Position numbers and translations under genes: made by a program. 64,000 nt of DNA from Bacteroidales bacterium (GTDB taxonomy: Bacteria > Bacteroidota > Bacteroidia > Bacteroidales > Paludibacteraceae), in NCBI GenBank assembly GCA_015061185.1, contig SUWZ01000004.1, forward strand, positions 30,769 through 94,768, given 5' to 3'. The notes below the pieces were generated by a model, which saw only the letters and a list, made by a program, of their open reading frames with translations, was not told the origin of the DNA and did no database searches. Positions within the stretch are counted from its first letter, which is position 1, and each line of letters opens with the position of its first letter. Below are positions 9,401-17,249 of this stretch, one piece after another.

Positions 9401-10522
9401 ATCAGATGCAACATACAACTGTCCATCAGCTGTTTCTGTAAAAGAAGAACTTATTCTATAGGGATAAGCAAGATAGTTGGAAAAAACAACCGACTCTACG
9501 ATATTCGGATTAAATTTTAAGACTCCTTCGGCTTGCGTACCTATCCAAATATCACCATTTTCAGCCTCTAATATACAATATATCTTGCTGAAATCCATCT
9601 TTTTATCACCAACAGAAACCACCTTTACAAAATCCTCTTTAGAGGTTGGAAAATCCTCTGAATACCACAAACCAAATCCATCAGAAGTGTACCAAAAATG
9701 CCCATTTCTATCCCTCATAATATTATTCAGACCGGAGAATGGAGCTTTAATCTCTGTAACTTTAGCAATATTTCCCTGCGAATCCAACTCGAACGAATGT
9801 ATGAGATCGGAAAAGCAAGAAACCAAAATATGAGAATCTGATAAAATAGTAAATTTACTCGTTGCCGTTTGTTTATTTCCTCCATTAGAGAGGTCGAAAC
9901 GATATATTTCATTCCCTTTTTTATCAATAACTATCACTGAATTGAAAGAACATATCCAAAACCGGTCAAAATTATCCTCAAACAAAGACAAAATATAAGT
10001 ATCTTTTATGCGAGAATAGGCTGGGAAACGATTGCAAAAACGCTTTTCTTGCGAATCATACAAATAAAATCCACTTGAGGTATTAAGATATTTTTTGCCC
10101 TCTTTTGTTTCGGAAAAACTCACAATTTGCTTGTAGTATGTACTATCAAAATCAGTTGGTTTTAAATTGGTAAACTCTTCCGTTTTGGGGTTATATTGCA
10201 ATACACAACCAAAAAAACTACCCATTACAACAGAACCATCGGAAAAGGTATAAAGTGTACGAATATCATTACGCAAAAGAGAAGGATATTGAGATTTTAG
10301 GAATCTTTTGCATATTTTTCCATCATAACGATTAAGGCCTGAACCTGTTCCAATCCACATAAAACCCATGGAATCTTGAGTTATGGAATGAACCAAATTG
10401 GAAGATAAGCCTTGAGAAACAGAAAGTTGATCAAAACGCACCCCTTTTTGGGCATACAATGTTGCATGTCCCAAAAATAAGATTAGAGTTATTAAAATCA
10501 ATATATCAACTTTCCTAAACAT
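6491..10522 (-). CDS. Hybrid two-component system sensor-regulator (HTCS 1)
   Basis: A 1343-residue single-protein signalling system. It has a signal sequence (residues 1-25, ending LYAQKG) and a periplasmic two-component-regulator propeller (about 30-700; repeats such as SMGFMWIGTGSGLNRYDG and GDIWIGTQAEGVLKF). A Y_Y_Y immunoglobulin-like domain follows (about 700-770), then a membrane segment at about 777-797. The histidine kinase has H849 in AHDLKNPMF and an ATPase domain with DSGVGMDENQ and GTGLGFRI. The receiver has phospho-acceptor D1139 in LSDVEMPIMNG, and the C-terminal AraC HTH ends GFTPSETPKS. HTCS proteins normally sense glycan fragments and activate an adjacent polysaccharide-utilisation locus. 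No susC/susD or glycosidase genes are nearby. It is the paralogue of the next upstream gene, and all catalytic motifs look intact. Confidence 0.95.
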   Translation of the reverse strand: MFRKVDILILITLILFLGHATLYAQKGVRFDQLSVSQGLSSNLVHSITQDSMGFMWIGTGSGLNRYDGKICKRFLKSQYPSLLRNDIRTLYTFSDGSVVMGSFFGCVLQYNPKTEEFTNLKPTDFDSTYYKQIVSFSETKEGKKYLNTSSGFYLYDSQEKRFCNRFPAYSRIKDTYILSLFEDNFDRFWICSFNSVIVIDKKGNEIYRFDLSNGGNKQTATSKFTILSDSHILVSCFSDLIHSFELDSQGNIAKVTEIKAPFSGLNNIMRDRNGHFWYTSDGFGLWYSEDFPTSKEDFVKVVSVGDKKMDFSKIYCILEAENGDIWIGTQAEGVLKFNPNIVESVVFSNYLAYPYRISSSFTETADGQLYVASDGEGFCRMNPERMEYRLFSEKDGLSNKNVVEIASDINGDVWVATWGGGIYCYSPKKDKIEKVTFSPLNSNLNCFISIATMSNGEVWAASGGDGLYVKDSLGKWSKRVLSFSPGEDDMWPSGVVEGKQNVRWINTSRSLWWVKGDEARSLMGDFSKQMTHVPIAINNMMCDNQYNLWVATNQCLLRFSSDGTKCDTIKSVPIQEYTSVAFDGKNSMVVTSSTDVYYINCKTLEAQKLLYDFSSIGMSGFNLHGNFISSSGVLFCSTSNGFVMIKPEEENQKDSLRYLSISSVHIQKTPLSKSVDYCEWNEKGDLSQITLPYNLAELSLCIDLVDYSKHTPELDYRLIGLTGEWDKVGNNRTIYFPYLPPGDYILEIQASKKGNDKYHALYTLPIVVTPPWWQTWWFRLLFVSILALIIGSFLYLRFRRLLKQKVMLEQMVKERTKELDEKNVLIESQNEELKQVLFDKDRLISVLAHDLKNPMFAIVGALEGWLKREADLGKEERRGIISSALSSAQSLQDELIRLLEWARAKSEKIECTPQSLDLRSSLQNVVSLLSGVINKKNLHFTSNLNIEHCVVVDPRMLRAILRNILNNAIKFTHSGGNISVTAYEEDRDMVIDIKDSGVGMDENQIASLLSGKGENSSKGTENESGTGLGFRICLDYVKRNKGTIAIESEKGAGTLVRLRLPLSDEKLSDDIEMVDEEIQHVVDKELLGGNVVMVVDDDPLISKNIKMILEPYMQVHVANDGREGLELAKKYSFDLVLSDVEMPIMNGIEMCKQLLKDEKNSGLPILFLSAKSEQSDRLLGLISGAVDYVPKPFNTNELLLKLTNILINRRKQQQRLLNIRLMSGASEVAEKTTEEKINPLLEQIIDVVAKNYQDSEFSIEKMASLLFVSQSTLIRRSKSIIGKTPIEVLNEYRLNKAKGLLMSARDEMSVADIAFEVGFSDPAYFTRKYKDFFGFTPSETPKS

Positions 10523-10617
10523 AGACTAAAACTTTAGGGTGGAAAGATAGTAAAATTTAAACAAATCAACAATATTAAACATCATTATCAGATAATTAAT
10601 TCTCAAGAACTATTGTA

Positions 10618-10840
10618 AGAAGCTGTTTAAATTTTATTTTAAAAAAAATTTAGAGTTTCACTCTCTTATTTTCGGCATCTTTGAGATTCTTTTAGGTGGG
10701 TTCTATAAATTCATTTCGAGGAATTTCTGAATTTATTTCGAGCAGAAAGAGCAAGTTGCCGAAATAAATTACAAATGACCAAACAACTCCGGATTCAACA
10801 ATTTTATATTCTCAGAAATGCGAATTTATGAAACTCACAC
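10618..10840. repeat. Dispersed intergenic repeat, copy between the two HTCS genes
   Basis: The core at 10618-10743 is nearly identical, apart from small A-run indels and a few substitutions, to 39828-39956. It begins AGAAGCTGTTTAAATTTTAT, includes ATTTTCGGCATCTTTGAGAT and TTAGGTGGGTTCTATAAATT, and ends GAATTTATTTCGAG. The tail at 10821-10840 (GAATTTATGAAACTCAC) is an imperfect inverse of the TTAGGTGGGTTCTATAAATT segment, so the unit is partly palindromic. It fills most of the 352-bp gap between two paralogous genes. No coding potential is seen. Confidence 0.8.
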
Positions 10841-10874
10841 TCGGAAATTCAGATATTGAAAACAGCCCCCTCCA

Positions 10875-13800
10875 CTATCGATTTTCAGATGGAGAATATC
10901 CGAAAAACGCTTTATACTTTTTACTGAAGTACAACGGGTCATTAAATCCTACACTTTGTGCAATTTCAGAAATTGTATCTTTACTGTTTTTCAACAAATC
11001 TCTGGCCTTATATAAACGATACTCAACCAAGATTTCAATAGGCGTTTTGTCCATTATCGACTTCAATCTACGAGATAATGTAGATTTGCTCATCAACATT
11101 TCTGAAGCAATTTCATCCAAAGACAGTTCTGAATTACTATAATTTTCTGAAATAAACAACATCAACTTCTTTAACAAAGGATCCATCTCTTCGACCACAA
11201 CTTCATCCTTAAGACTGTTTAACAGATACTGTTGCTGTTGCTTTCGTTTAAAGGCTAACAAATTAAATAGCTTCATTATCAACTCTTCCTCTTTGAAAGG
11301 TTTTGCCAAATAATCAAGAGCACCATTAGACAATCCCATAAAACGCACTTTATCCTCATCTTTAGCAGACAAGAAGATAAAAGGAATCATTTTCAGCGTT
11401 GGTACACTTCTCATCTCCTTCAACAATTGAATACCATCCATCATCGGCATATCGACATCAGATACAATTATATCCGGATCAATTTTAAATGCCATATCCA
11501 AAGCCTCTACACCATTGGTAGCCACTTTAACTTGAACATAAGGAATTAACAAACTTTTGACATAGTCCAAAGTCAATTGGTCATCATCCACAAGCAAGAC
11601 CACACTGCCTGCATAAGTCTCTTTATCCAAAGAATAATTTACGTATGACAAACTTAACTCTTGAGTCTCATTCTTTTTGATAATATTTTGAGACTTAACA
11701 AATGAAATCTCTATTTCACTTCCTTCGCCAACAGCACTAAGAATGCGTAACTTACCATTAGACTTAGCTACAAACTCTTTCACAATTTGAAATCCCAACC
11801 CTGAACCATGCTCATTATTTGTTCCTAACGTAGATTTATGTTTATCTTCATTCAACAAATTATTAATGGTATCAGCACTCATTCCCACACCATAATCTCG
11901 AACAGACAATTTAACACAATCACCATCTTGAGAAACAGTAATATCAATATGTCCACCTTCAGAACTATATTTAATGGCGTTAGATAATAAATTTCTAACG
12001 ATAGATTCTGCCATTCTTAAATCAACAATGGCATAATTTTCTATATTGGATTCAAAGTTTACAGTAATTGATTTTCTTTCCAACAAACTTCTGAACAAGA
12101 CCATAACATCTCTAACAACATCACCAATATCCACATCCTCCAAGGTACAATCAATCTTAGAACTTCTCCCTTTTATCCAATCCAAAATACGCACCAAAAC
12201 CGTTTGCAAGTAGAAGGCTGAAGAATGAATATCTTTAAGGGTTGAACGACAATCTTCTAATGAGCCCTTTCGTCTCAAAACAGTATCCAAAGCACCGACA
12301 ATGGCAAACATAGGATTTTTAAGGTCGTGAGCAATCAAGGAAATCAACAAATCTTTCTCCTCTAAAGTTTGCTCCAAATCCTCATTTCTTTGCGCCAATA
12401 ATTTCTGTTTAGACTCTAAAAGCAAATTAATTTCTCCTAACTCTTTTGTACGTTCCTTGACACGTTGTTGCAATAACTTACGCTGACGCTCAACTCGTTT
12501 TAAGTAGGAATATATAAACCACCAACTAATCAAAATTGAAACAACAATAATAAGCAATTGAAACCAAAAAGATTTCCACCACGGAGGAGAAACCTCAATT
12601 GGTAAGATTATCTTATGCTCATCACAAACAACCCCAGCCCTCTTCGATACAATCTCTAAAATATGTTTACCGGAAGGAATATGAGAAAATGAGATTTGTC
12701 GTTGGGTTCCCAAATCCACCCAATCTTTGTTGACACCACTGAGTTTATATAAAATTTGAACACTATTCAAACCTACAAAATCCACCATATCAACCTCTAT
12801 AACAATATTGGTTTCATCATGCTCCAATTCCAACTCTTTCATCATACGAAGTGGTTTTGGTAAAATATCTGAATAAGGTTTAATCTTCTTACCATGAATA
12901 TACAAATCTGCCAAAGTCAGGTTGGCTATATGTTGTACATCTTGGACCAATGCCGGATCAAAAACAATAAAGCCATCTGAACCGCCAAAACTTATCAGAC
13001 CATCATTATCCATAAATGACGAACGACATGTATAATAATTGTTCCGTCCTTCTCGTCCGGACAAGATTACATTTTTATAACTTTTGAGTTTGGGATCAAA
13101 TGATAATATTCCATTCGAACCACTTACCCAAAATGCGCCATAAGCATCTCTTAGAATTGAGACGTATGAACCTTTAGGTAAGAAATCAAGCCATTCGTAC
13201 GATTTGCCATCTGCCTGAAACCGTAGGATTCCTTGCGTTGTGACAACATACAAATTCCCTTCGTCATCACACTCTGCTTGATACATCAAAAACAATCTCT
13301 GTGACTGCGTTAATTCTACATCCGGATATACAGACGTAATTTTGTCGTTCTCAACTCTCCACACAGTACGAGAAGTTATCACCCAGCGAATTCCTTGTTT
13401 TGATTCGCCAAAATCTTCCACCCATAAATCTCTACGTTTGAATTGGTTGTCATCAGAAAGTATTAAACGTTTCCAATTCCCATCTAAATCTCTCGCATAA
13501 ACACCATCTCCTGAAGTTCCCACCCAAACTTCTCCATTTGAAAATTCTTTAACTGCTTTTGTATTATATATAGGGTCCGAAATTCCTTTATAGTTAATTT
13601 TAATAATTTCATCCGTTAATGGATTAACCAAACACGTTTCTCCTCCCCAAAAAACAACCCATAAAAAACCATTTGAACTTTTACTCATGGATAAAACATT
13701 ATTACTAGTTAATCCTTGAGCTACCTCCATTCTTTTCTGTTGTTGAAACATAGAGTCAACCACAAAAATACCATGACCATCAGAAGCTACAGCCACCAAT

Positions 13801-14891
13801 CCATCTTGTAACTGCACAAAAGAAGTCACGTCAACCTCAGGAAATCCCAACTCAAGAGAATGCAAAGAACCGGGACCATATGAATTTCCAAATCTCCAAA
13901 TACCTGAATTTTGGGTACCTATCCAAACATTACCAAACTTATCCTTAAAAAGAGCATGTATTTTTCGTAATGAATCTAATTCCCTGTTGGGTACAAGCAT
14001 TTTGGCATAAACATATTTACCATCAACATAAGTACATCTCCACAAACCATAACTGGAAGTTCCAAACCAATACTCCCCATTTTCAACTTTCAACCACGAA
14101 GTAACTTCTTTAAAAGGCATTTGCTCTTTTTTGCATGAGGAGATATCTCCATTTGAATCTAAAACAACTTCCCAAAAACAACCTTCAGATGATATTACAA
14201 AGAAAGTACTATCATCAATCTCTATAAAGCCATTGATTGTTGCATCAAATTGTTTTAAATCATATTTCAAAAAACAGCGTTTCCCAATAGAGTCCAATAG
14301 AACCAAATCATCACCGGCTGCCAACCAAAAACGGGCAAATTTATCTTCATAAACCGCAGTTGAATAAATTGATTGAGAAGAATCTGATACAGCACTATTG
14401 CCGTCAAACCGGTTTAATGCAGCATTCCAAAAATAGATTCCTCCTGATGTAGAAATAATTAGAGAATCTTCATTGGTTTTATGAAATCCGGTTATTCCTT
14501 TATAATATGAACTATCAAACTCTGTTGGTTTTAAATCTTCAAAATCATCAGCATCTTCATTATAAGCTAAAACCAATCCATTGTTACCCGCAACTGCAAC
14601 TCTCCCATCCGGCAAAATTGACAAATGCAATATATCATTACGAAACATGGATGGGTATTTATCCAATAAGTAATGTTTAAAGTTAATTCCATCAAAACGA
14701 TTCAAACCTAACTCAGTAGCGACCCATAGAAATCCTTTTGAATCTTGCGTAAATGAGTGGACATAATTACAACTTAAACCTTGATCAGAAGTGTAATTAC
14801 GAAACGTTGACACATCCACTCTATCTACAGCATTAGATAGATGGAAAATCAGAATAAAAATTATCAATAAAAATCGCTTAAAATGCAACAT
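10875..14891 (-). CDS. Hybrid two-component system sensor-regulator (HTCS 2)
   Basis: A 1338-residue paralogue of HTCS 1 with the same architecture end to end. It has a signal sequence (MLHFKRFLLIIFILIFHLSN) and a periplasmic propeller starting with GLSCNYVHSFTQDSKGFLWV. The Y_Y_Y domain lies about 690-765 and the membrane helix about 772-797. The kinase has H855 in AHDLKNPMF and an ATPase domain with DYGVGMSADT and GSGLGFQI. The receiver has D1145 in VSDVDMPMMDG, and the AraC-type HTH ends FFGYSPSENR. The kinase, receiver and HTH regions align closely with HTCS 1, while the sensor regions differ more. That is the expected outcome of tandem duplication followed by sensor divergence. A weak -7 match (TAATTTTG on the minus strand, 14969-14976) lies about 80 nt upstream. 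As with HTCS 1, no target locus is adjacent. Confidence 0.95.
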   Translation of the reverse strand: MLHFKRFLLIIFILIFHLSNAVDRVDVSTFRNYTSDQGLSCNYVHSFTQDSKGFLWVATELGLNRFDGINFKHYLLDKYPSMFRNDILHLSILPDGRVAVAGNNGLVLAYNEDADDFEDLKPTEFDSSYYKGITGFHKTNEDSLIISTSGGIYFWNAALNRFDGNSAVSDSSQSIYSTAVYEDKFARFWLAAGDDLVLLDSIGKRCFLKYDLKQFDATINGFIEIDDSTFFVISSEGCFWEVVLDSNGDISSCKKEQMPFKEVTSWLKVENGEYWFGTSSYGLWRCTYVDGKYVYAKMLVPNRELDSLRKIHALFKDKFGNVWIGTQNSGIWRFGNSYGPGSLHSLELGFPEVDVTSFVQLQDGLVAVASDGHGIFVVDSMFQQQKRMEVAQGLTSNNVLSMSKSSNGFLWVVFWGGETCLVNPLTDEIIKINYKGISDPIYNTKAVKEFSNGEVWVGTSGDGVYARDLDGNWKRLILSDDNQFKRRDLWVEDFGESKQGIRWVITSRTVWRVENDKITSVYPDVELTQSQRLFLMYQAECDDEGNLYVVTTQGILRFQADGKSYEWLDFLPKGSYVSILRDAYGAFWVSGSNGILSFDPKLKSYKNVILSGREGRNNYYTCRSSFMDNDGLISFGGSDGFIVFDPALVQDVQHIANLTLADLYIHGKKIKPYSDILPKPLRMMKELELEHDETNIVIEVDMVDFVGLNSVQILYKLSGVNKDWVDLGTQRQISFSHIPSGKHILEIVSKRAGVVCDEHKIILPIEVSPPWWKSFWFQLLIIVVSILISWWFIYSYLKRVERQRKLLQQRVKERTKELGEINLLLESKQKLLAQRNEDLEQTLEEKDLLISLIAHDLKNPMFAIVGALDTVLRRKGSLEDCRSTLKDIHSSAFYLQTVLVRILDWIKGRSSKIDCTLEDVDIGDVVRDVMVLFRSLLERKSITVNFESNIENYAIVDLRMAESIVRNLLSNAIKYSSEGGHIDITVSQDGDCVKLSVRDYGVGMSADTINNLLNEDKHKSTLGTNNEHGSGLGFQIVKEFVAKSNGKLRILSAVGEGSEIEISFVKSQNIIKKNETQELSLSYVNYSLDKETYAGSVVLLVDDDQLTLDYVKSLLIPYVQVKVATNGVEALDMAFKIDPDIIVSDVDMPMMDGIQLLKEMRSVPTLKMIPFIFLSAKDEDKVRFMGLSNGALDYLAKPFKEEELIMKLFNLLAFKRKQQQQYLLNSLKDEVVVEEMDPLLKKLMLFISENYSNSELSLDEIASEMLMSKSTLSRRLKSIMDKTPIEILVEYRLYKARDLLKNSKDTISEIAQSVGFNDPLYFSKKYKAFFGYSPSENR

Positions 14892-15193
14892 TTAGAGAAT
14901 ATTTAAATAAAATTTTAAAACTTAGTATAAAGAGAAACTACACTTATGCTTCCGTCCATACCCTACTACAAAATTAAAAAATTTTTAAAAATAAAACTAC
15001 TGGAAAATTGTTAAATCTCACGTGTAACCAAAATTCTCATAGAAATAAGTAGCACTAACACATTTTTTTAAATCTCATATCTAAAAAGAGAGTTTGAATT
15101 AGTCTCCTTATTTGATAGTTTAAATTATCTGAGCAACTTACAAAACAAAGAACTGCAACAAAAATTTCAAATCAGTTAGAAATAATTCTTAAA
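14892..15193. other. AT-rich intergenic stretch upstream of HTCS 2
   Basis: About 300 bp with no reading frame of note. Apart from a possible HTCS 2 -7 box at 14969-14976 I see nothing that can be named. Confidence 0.4.
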
Positions 15194-15781
15194 TTAACGA
15201 TTTTTGTCTCGCTCTTCTTTACTCATTTTTCTCCAAACCCAAGGAGCAATAGGAGTATGCGCATCTTTATGCCAAAGACCCACTTGAGCATTCCGAGCCT
15301 CCTCTTCCATTTCATGATAAAGAAGATTATTATCAAATCGTTTAAAATGCCATCCCATACCGGATTTAAGCATTTCAGCAACTACATCAACACTATCTTT
15401 AGTATATACTTTAGCTATCATTCTCGAATAGTGTTCTTTTCCGGTCATAACTACAACCACCTCTTTACCAAAGAGTAATTCAGACAATTTTTGTCTTGCA
15501 TTATTCCCATAAGGTTGTCCTTTTTCGGGAGCATCAAAAGCCGCCAATCTCACTCTTACTTGTTTAAAATCTTTTGTTAGGCCATCAAAAGTATCCCCAT
15601 CAACAATCTTTATCACCTTCATCTCAACAACCTCTTTCGCTTCCAACTTTTCATTAAGTGATGAACATTGAATAACCGCTTTACGTGCAACCTCCTTCAA
15701 AGTTTGAGCAAAACCATTACAACTTTGCAAACAAAGTGAAATTGTAATTACTAACAATATAAAAAATTTCCCCTTACTCAT
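15194..15781 (-). CDS. Thermonuclease-like (SNase family) lipoprotein
   Basis: From ATG 15781 the protein has 195 residues. A lipoprotein signal (MSKGKFFILLVITISLCLQS followed by Cys) predicts anchoring in the cell envelope. The SNase domain has KIVDGDTFDG, then VRLAAFDAPEKGQPYG with the expected Arg, Asp and Glu, and later HYSRMIAKVY supplying the second Arg. These residues match the catalytic set of staphylococcal nuclease, which cleaves DNA and RNA using Ca2+. The C-terminus has GLWHKDAHTPIAPWVWRK, typical of bacterial SNase proteins. Other possible starts are ATG 15790 and TTG 15793; the chosen one gives the cleanest signal peptide. It stands alone between HTCS 2 and purA. Confidence 0.87.
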   Translation of the reverse strand: MSKGKFFILLVITISLCLQSCNGFAQTLKEVARKAVIQCSSLNEKLEAKEVVEMKVIKIVDGDTFDGLTKDFKQVRVRLAAFDAPEKGQPYGNNARQKLSELLFGKEVVVVMTGKEHYSRMIAKVYTKDSVDVVAEMLKSGMGWHFKRFDNNLLYHEMEEEARNAQVGLWHKDAHTPIAPWVWRKMSKEERDKNR

Positions 15782-15910
15782 ATCACACATCAATTTTATC
15801 GAAATTAGAAAAAGAAACTCCAGATTACGACATAATAAATTTAGAACACTACATCGAAAAAGAGACGACCGAAATAAACTTTAGGCAACTTCTAATAGAA
15901 ATCTCATTAA

Positions 15911-15940
15911 AACAAAAGGGTACCAGAGGTACCCTTTTAT
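15911..15940 (-). terminator. purA terminator
   Basis: A perfect 11-bp hairpin: arms 15914-15924 and 15928-15938 (AAAAGGGTACC / GGTACCCTTTT), loop AGA. It lies shortly after the purA stop, and the minus strand continues into GTTTT. Confidence 0.85.
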
Positions 15941-15947
15941 CAGACAA

Positions 15948-17225
15948 TTACTCAAAATCTCTGTATCGAACAATAGTTTGTTCTCTGTCCGGACCAACAG
16001 AAACGATCTTAATTGGAATTTCCAAATAATCCTCAAGAAAATCCAAGTAAGCATTAAACTCTTCCGGAAATTCATTTTCATTTTTCATTTGAGTCATTTT
16101 GGTTTTCCAACCACTCATTTCCACATAGACAGGTTCGATATTTCCTTCTGTCAAATCAAAAGGGAACTCATCCGTTTCTTCACCATTGATATTATAAGCA
16201 ACACAAGCTTTTATCGTATCAAAATCATCCAAAACATCACTCTTCATCATAATCAATTTAGTAACACCATTAATCATTACAGCATACTTCAATGCCACCA
16301 AATCAATCCAACCACAACGACGCTCTCTACCAGTAACCGAACCATATTCATGCCCCAATTGGCACATCAACTTTCCTGTTTCATCAAATAATTCTGTAGG
16401 GAAAGGTCCTGCACCAACACGAGTACAATAAGCTTTAAAAATACCATAAACTTCACCGATTTGACGAGGCGCAATACCCAATCCGGTACAAGCTCCGGCA
16501 CAAATTGTATTAGACGAAGTAACAAAAGGATAGGAACCAAAATCAACGTCTAACATAGTTCCTTGAGCACCTTCTGCCAAGACACTTTTACCATCAGCCA
16601 AAAGTGCATTCAACACATGCTCACTATCAATAAAGGTATATTGCTTTAATTTTTCAACACCCTCCATCCACTCTTTTTCGATAGGAGATAAATCGTATGA
16701 AAAATCGTAGTGACTTAAAATCTCTTTATGACGCGCAATTGCTTTTTGATACTTTTCTTCAAAATTACATAATAGGTCACCAACACGCAAACCATTTCTA
16801 CTTATTTTGTCAGTATAAGTTGGTCCGATACCTTTACCTGTTGTTCCGATTTTAGCATCACCTTTAGCCGACTCGTATGCAGCATCTAATAAACGATGAG
16901 TAGGCAAAATCAAATGCGCTTTTTTAGAAATAAAAAGACGACTGGTCAAATCATGACCTGATTTTTCCAACTCTTCCACCTCTTTTTTAAACAATGCCGG
17001 GTCCAAAACAACACCATTACCAATGACATTAATTTTACCACCTTGGAAAATTCCGGAAGGAATAGAACGCAACACATACTTTTGCCCTTCGAATTCCAAT
17101 GTATGACCGGCATTCGGACCACCTTGAAAACGAGAAACAACATCATAACCAGGAGTAAGGACATCTACCACCTTACCTTTTCCCTCGTCTCCCCATTGTA
17201 ATCCTAACAAAACATCTACTTTCAT
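15948..17225 (-). CDS. purA: Adenylosuccinate synthetase PurA
   Basis: A 425-residue enzyme that joins IMP and aspartate with GTP to form adenylosuccinate, the first committed step to AMP. The N-terminal GLQWGDEGKGK is the family phosphate-binding signature. GGPNAGHTLEF, GTTGKGIGPTYTDKISR, EGAQGTMLDVDFGSYPFVTSSN and the arginine-rich TGRERRCGW region follow in the expected order. The length is normal. It starts 24 nt after the pseudouridine synthase stop on the same strand, so the two are probably co-transcribed, and it ends at a strong terminator. Together with the IMP dehydrogenase at 35646 it places both branches from IMP in this window. Confidence 0.97.
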   Translation of the reverse strand: MKVDVLLGLQWGDEGKGKVVDVLTPGYDVVSRFQGGPNAGHTLEFEGQKYVLRSIPSGIFQGGKINVIGNGVVLDPALFKKEVEELEKSGHDLTSRLFISKKAHLILPTHRLLDAAYESAKGDAKIGTTGKGIGPTYTDKISRNGLRVGDLLCNFEEKYQKAIARHKEILSHYDFSYDLSPIEKEWMEGVEKLKQYTFIDSEHVLNALLADGKSVLAEGAQGTMLDVDFGSYPFVTSSNTICAGACTGLGIAPRQIGEVYGIFKAYCTRVGAGPFPTELFDETGKLMCQLGHEYGSVTGRERRCGWIDLVALKYAVMINGVTKLIMMKSDVLDDFDTIKACVAYNINGEETDEFPFDLTEGNIEPVYVEMSGWKTKMTQMKNENEFPEEFNAYLDFLEDYLEIPIKIVSVGPDREQTIVRYRDFE

Positions 17226-17249
17226 AAGCTATAAATAAAAATTTATATA

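Noticed and set aside
6491..14891. Polysaccharide-utilisation locus expected beside HTCS genes
   Set aside because: No SusC, SusD, glycosidase, lyase or transporter gene is in the window.
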